DNA of 7,592 bases from positions 1-7,592 of the forward strand of contig JAIUYB010000090.1 of the NCBI GenBank assembly GCA_020216625.1, read 5' to 3'. The translations under genes were made by a program, and so were the position numbers. The first letter of the stretch is position 1. Every line of letters starts with the position of its first letter. Shown here one piece after another: positions 6,782 to 7,592 of this stretch. The stretch is from Desulfarculus sp. (GTDB lineage: Bacteria > Desulfobacterota > Desulfarculia > Desulfarculales > Desulfarculaceae). The notes beneath the pieces were generated by a model. That model was not told the DNA's origin. It ran no database searches and saw nothing but the letters and a program-made list of their open reading frames with translations.

Positions 6782-7592
6782 TCAGGCCCGGCCCCAGTCG
6801 CGGCCCATGACCCGGATCTGGGCCGGACCGCCACGCGGATCCTCGAAGATTCGCACCGTTTCGGGCCAGAAGGCGTCCACCGCCGCGGCCGCCGCCTTCA
6901 ACTCCCGGCTGACCACGTCCACGCTCAGGCGGCTGACCCCGCGCGCGCAGGCCATGGCCGCCAAGAGGCGGGAGGCCAGCATGGCCGGCAGACCGGCCTC
7001 GCTGTCCAGGAAGGCCTTCAGGGCCTCCACCGCCTCCATGGCCAGGGCCTCGGGCCGACCACCCCGCCGGCCGATGGCGCTGAACCCCACCCGCAGTCCG
7101 GCCGGGTTCTCGGCCCAGACCAGCACCGCCAGCCCGGTTCCGCCCCGGGCCCGGCGCAGGCGGGTGGCGCTCTCCAGGCCGTGCAGTTTCAGACGGTCCT
7201 GGGCCGCGGCCAGGGCCTGCTCGGCCAGATGCACCGGCAGGGCCGAGCTGACCAGCTCCACCCCGATGCGCTGGGCCTGGAAAGGCCCCTCGGACTCCAG
7301 GGGGCGTAAACCCGCCGCCGGGCTGACTCGCAGCTCGGCCTCGCCCCCGCCGGCCGGAAAAAACCCCGGCGCGATTTCCACGTAATCCAGCTCCAGCCCC
7401 ATCAGTCCCAGGTCCGGGATGAACACCCGGTTGATTTCCTCGCTGGTGGGTCCGCCCAGGACGTGGGTGCCGCCGGATAGATAGACGCTGCTCTCCTCGC
7501 CGGCCAGGGCCAGGGGCAGGCAGAGGGTTTCCACCAGCCAGGCCACCGGGGCGGCGCTGGGGCGCTGGCGCGACATGTCGAAGCTGTACTCC
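6782..7592 (-). CDS. RtcA/Rcl1-family RNA 3'-phosphate cyclase-like protein, likely inactive; 5' end cut by window
   Basis: The reading frame enters from the right edge (from 7591) and gives 269 residues; compared with 338-residue E. coli RtcA, roughly the first 90 are missing. True RtcA converts RNA 3'-phosphate to 2',3'-cyclic phosphate through an AMP-histidine intermediate. Fold signatures remain: VYLSGGT, APGFFPAGGG, the insert-domain LPVHLAEQAL, and GFSAIGRRGGRPE. Three functional motifs are changed. The GSAGS segment reads SRQRPSAAP (7573-7547), the Asp-Gln of the LADQL motif reads LASRL, and the C-terminal adenylated histidine region reads VVSRELKAA. No histidine occurs in the last 132 residues. 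The frame is open with an intact family body, so it resembles a maintained pseudoenzyme (compare eukaryotic Rcl1) rather than a decayed gene. An apparent ATG at 7576 is internal, not the start. It converges on the PxxKW gene. Confidence 0.85.
   Translation of the reverse strand, partial: EYSFDMSRQRPSAAPVAWLVETLCLPLALAGEESSVYLSGGTHVLGGPTSEEINRVFIPDLGLMGLELDYVEIAPGFFPAGGGEAELRVSPAAGLRPLESEGPFQAQRIGVELVSSALPVHLAEQALAAAQDRLKLHGLESATRLRRARGGTGLAVLVWAENPAGLRVGFSAIGRRGGRPEALAMEAVEALKAFLDSEAGLPAMLASRLLAAMACARGVSRLSVDVVSRELKAAAAAVDAFWPETVRIFEDPRGGPAQIRVMGRDWGRA

Noticed and set aside
6696..7385. A 229-codon plus-strand open frame opposite the rtcA-like gene
   Set aside because: The Arg/Ala/Ser/Pro-rich translation is typical of a shadow frame, it matches no known family, and the opposite strand carries a recognisable protein.
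6782..7592. Frameshift or sequencing error as the cause of the missing RtcA catalytic motifs
   Set aside because: Family similarity continues in one frame on both sides of each altered motif, with normal spacing and no stop. The changes are local substitutions at three separate places.

Overview
The window is GC-rich, tightly packed bacterial chromosome from a Gram-negative organism. Two things suggest a Desulfobacterota member (former Deltaproteobacteria): a PxxKW-family cysteine-rich small protein, which I know mainly from that group, and the gene order lysS - lolC/E - lolD - bamA, common there ahead of skp/lpx genes. An order such as Desulfarculales is plausible but is only a guess. No mobile element, CRISPR array, tRNA or rRNA was seen.

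Layout. Positions 1-6088 on the minus strand form one compact operon, transcribed from high to low coordinates: lysS (lysyl-tRNA synthetase, GTG start), a LolC/E-type lipoprotein-release permease, its ATPase LolD, and bamA. bamA runs off the left edge and lacks roughly its last 50 codons. lysS and the permease overlap by 1 nt, the permease and lolD by 4 nt, and lolD and bamA are 30 nt apart. A good sigma70-like promoter lies at 6172-6200. Positions 6089-6366 are a divergent intergenic region with this promoter, a plus-strand terminator-like hairpin, and a plus-strand promoter for a 95-residue, eight-cysteine PxxKW protein (6367-6654). A strong hairpin at 6711-6741 follows that gene. Converging on it from the right edge is a 5'-truncated gene (6782-7592, minus) for an RNA 3'-terminal phosphate cyclase (RtcA/Rcl1) family protein.

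How the genes fit together. The operon joins a translation enzyme to two outer-membrane biogenesis steps. The Lol permease and LolD extract lipoproteins from the inner membrane; BamA inserts beta-barrel proteins into the outer membrane, and Bam partner subunits in other bacteria are lipoproteins that need Lol.

The points most worth a second look are: (1) the RtcA-like protein keeps the fold signatures but lacks the C-terminal adenylation histidine, the Asp-Gln motif and the GSAGS-type motif, so it looks like a pseudoenzyme; (2) BamA carries an extra ~130-residue domain between its signal peptide and POTRA1; (3) the single Lol permease has a LolC-like Hook, suggesting a LolF-type homodimer; (4) the lysS leader has an unused strong Shine-Dalgarno sequence that could compete with the real one for the same complementary segment. 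I see no clearly new multi-gene system here.
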